Positions 62,601 to 64,000 of a stretch of 64,000 nt of DNA are shown here, in pieces (the first letter of the stretch is position 1; each line of letters opens with the position of its first letter). The DNA lies in contig NC_056550.1 in NCBI RefSeq assembly GCF_910596095.1, forward strand, positions 22,006,001-22,070,000, given 5' to 3'. The translations under genes and the position numbers were made by a program. A model generated the notes under the pieces. The model did no database searches. It was given only the letters and a program-made list of their open reading frames with translations, and had not been told where the DNA came from. Source of the DNA: Thunnus maccoyii (taxonomy: Eukaryota; Chordata; Actinopteri; Scombriformes; Scombridae).

Positions 62601-64000
62601 TTTCAGCCATCTTTAGCACCAGCAGTTGGTTTTCAGGCTCTTGTCACCCCGTGTGATTTGTCTTACCTCGCAGCTCGGGTTGGGATTGTGTCAAGTGTTC
62701 GACTGTCAGTCATCATCTTCGTGATAATGATTTGTGAGGAAAGTGTTATTAAATTTGACTGAATGTTGGTTCCTACTCATTCTTTCTCAAATGGTGGTAT
62801 CTAGCTATGCAGATAGCTTCACAGGTCTAGATGTTAGTGGATAACTGTCTCACTTTATGTCTTTGTTTCTCAATATCAATATACAATTTATCATATATAT
62901 ATAATACATTTTATGTGGAAATTCAAAACAGCTTCAAGGTAAAAATAAGCAGATGGCAATGTCTCTTCTTGGCTTGAAAAATCAAAGCACTTTATCACAT
63001 TTATGAAACAATTATTTCCTCCATCATGTATTGCAAAATTGCCCTCAGTGACCTAACACAACAAGAAGATATATTAACTATCTCACCTCAATATAAATGG
63101 TACAGTTAAAGGGCTGTGAAGGTCGACACATTTATATTGTCTCATGGCGTATATGTATACCACCATATTGACTGACCCTATGAAACACTGTGGAGGTGAA
63201 CGGAGTTTATTTCTGGTATTCAAAGCATTGAAATATGACATTGGAGGGACTCAACAACAACATGTCCTACTAGAAACAAAGTCCTGGTTCCTTGCTGTCA
63301 TAAGTTTCTATTGCAGTTACTTTCTAACAAAGAAATTGTATCTTAGAGACCTCAAAAGTCACCTCAGCCGTCTAAATGCCTAAATAAGTCACACTAGACA
63401 CATACAAATATCACACCTAAACTTGTCTTTTAACAGTATTTTTGTTAGTATTCATAACTTATTTTTACTGTGATGTTTTTTTTTTTTACTGGTTTACTGT
63501 TTCTACTTTCTTACTGTTATGTCTGTCTACCTTTGACTTTGACCGAGTCATGTCAAAGAGGAATTTCTGCTATGTGACAAACAATAAAGTTCCTTGAATC
63601 TTGAAATCTCAGAGACAGATCTGTCAAAACACCATCAAATGAAACCCAAACTAGCTGTAGATAGGGGTAAGTGGGAAAACTTTTTTTTTTTCATGCGTGA
63701 TTTGAGTGAAGTGAACATCTAACCTATCTAAGCACTGAGACTCTTCTTCAAGGGGAGCTCTATTAATATCGTGCTTGTATGCGGTCACAGCGTGCTTGCG
63801 CTACACCTGCTTCATTTTATGTTGAGGCACCATAGAGACGATGATGTCTCTGTCCTTTATATCTTCAGTGGTAAGAGCTCTTGGCTGAGATTGCTTCTGG
63901 TATGTCATCATGCAGTATGACAGCTCTCTATCCACCTGTTGTCACTACTAGATGCTTGTCATTGCCGAACCTGCCTGAACTGTGAGTGCTGAGTCAATAT
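59606..64000. other. Downstream intergenic DNA
   Basis: No exon or RNA gene recognised on either strand. Contents: CA/TG-rich patches (about 60230-60245, 61270-61300) and, at about 63400-63606, a probable LINE 3' tail with AATAAA (63583-63588) and the closing repeat ttgaatcttgaa. Small ORFs (for example 60607-60807, 62535-62762) have no recognisable features. Confidence 0.55.
63400..63606 (+). repeat. Probable LINE 3' end
   Basis: The series gtctgtctacctttgac, then gaccgagtcatgtcaaagag, then caataaagttccttgaatc with a short terminal repeat resembles the 3' UTR tails of fish non-LTR retrotransposons. Only the 3' end is identifiable. Confidence 0.45.

Noticed and set aside
59606..64000. Search for the next gene (MARCHF10 or TANC2 follow MRC2 in human)
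   Set aside because: No exon with acceptable splice sites and recognisable peptide found on either strand.

Overview
The window is vertebrate nuclear DNA, almost certainly from a ray-finned (probably percomorph teleost) fish. Genes are split into short exons with GT-AG introns, CpG is depleted outside promoters, microsatellites are common, and the introns carry TIR-bounded MITEs of kinds familiar from fish genomes. All four recognised genes lie on the + strand in the order itgb3 (last exon only), mettl2, tlk2, mrc2. In human, METTL2A-TLK2-MRC2 are also neighbours (17q23), so this is a conserved syntenic block and not a new gene cluster.

Layout: 34-99 is the last coding exon of an integrin beta-3-type gene, followed by its 3' UTR and about 2 kb of gene-free DNA. 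3899-6577 holds nine exons of mettl2 (tRNA m3C methyltransferase, 357 aa). About 7440-22860 is tlk2: a GC-rich non-coding first exon, 20 coding exons (9121-21772, 699 aa), a 3' UTR of about 1 kb, and several MITEs in introns 10 and 18. 22860-24838 is intergenic plus the presumed mrc2 promoter. 24839-57217 holds 29 coding exons of mrc2/Endo180 (1466 aa: signal peptide, cysteine-rich domain, FN2, eight C-type lectin-like domains, TM, short tail with an endocytic motif). Its 3' UTR runs to about 59600. 59600-64000 shows no recognisable gene.

The genes are unrelated in pathway (integrin adhesion, tRNA modification, chromatin-assembly kinase, collagen uptake receptor); co-location reflects ancestral gene order. 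All three full-length gene models read through without a frameshift or stop at the phases given.

The most unusual structure is in mrc2 intron 11 (39235-48739). A decayed endogenous retrovirus lies there antisense to the gene. Its pol region carries a tandem duplication of about 996 bp covering RNase H, and one copy only is split by a 641-bp solo-LTR-like insert with a near-perfect 4-bp target duplication. Other points of interest are a probable GC-AG intron in mrc2, a tandem TAGTAG acceptor before the TM exon, a fold-back element of about 650 bp in mrc2 intron 1, and several MITEs with visible inverted ends. I saw no RNA genes, CRISPR arrays or evidence of a new multi-gene system. Identities are by eye from remembered family sequences; no search was run.
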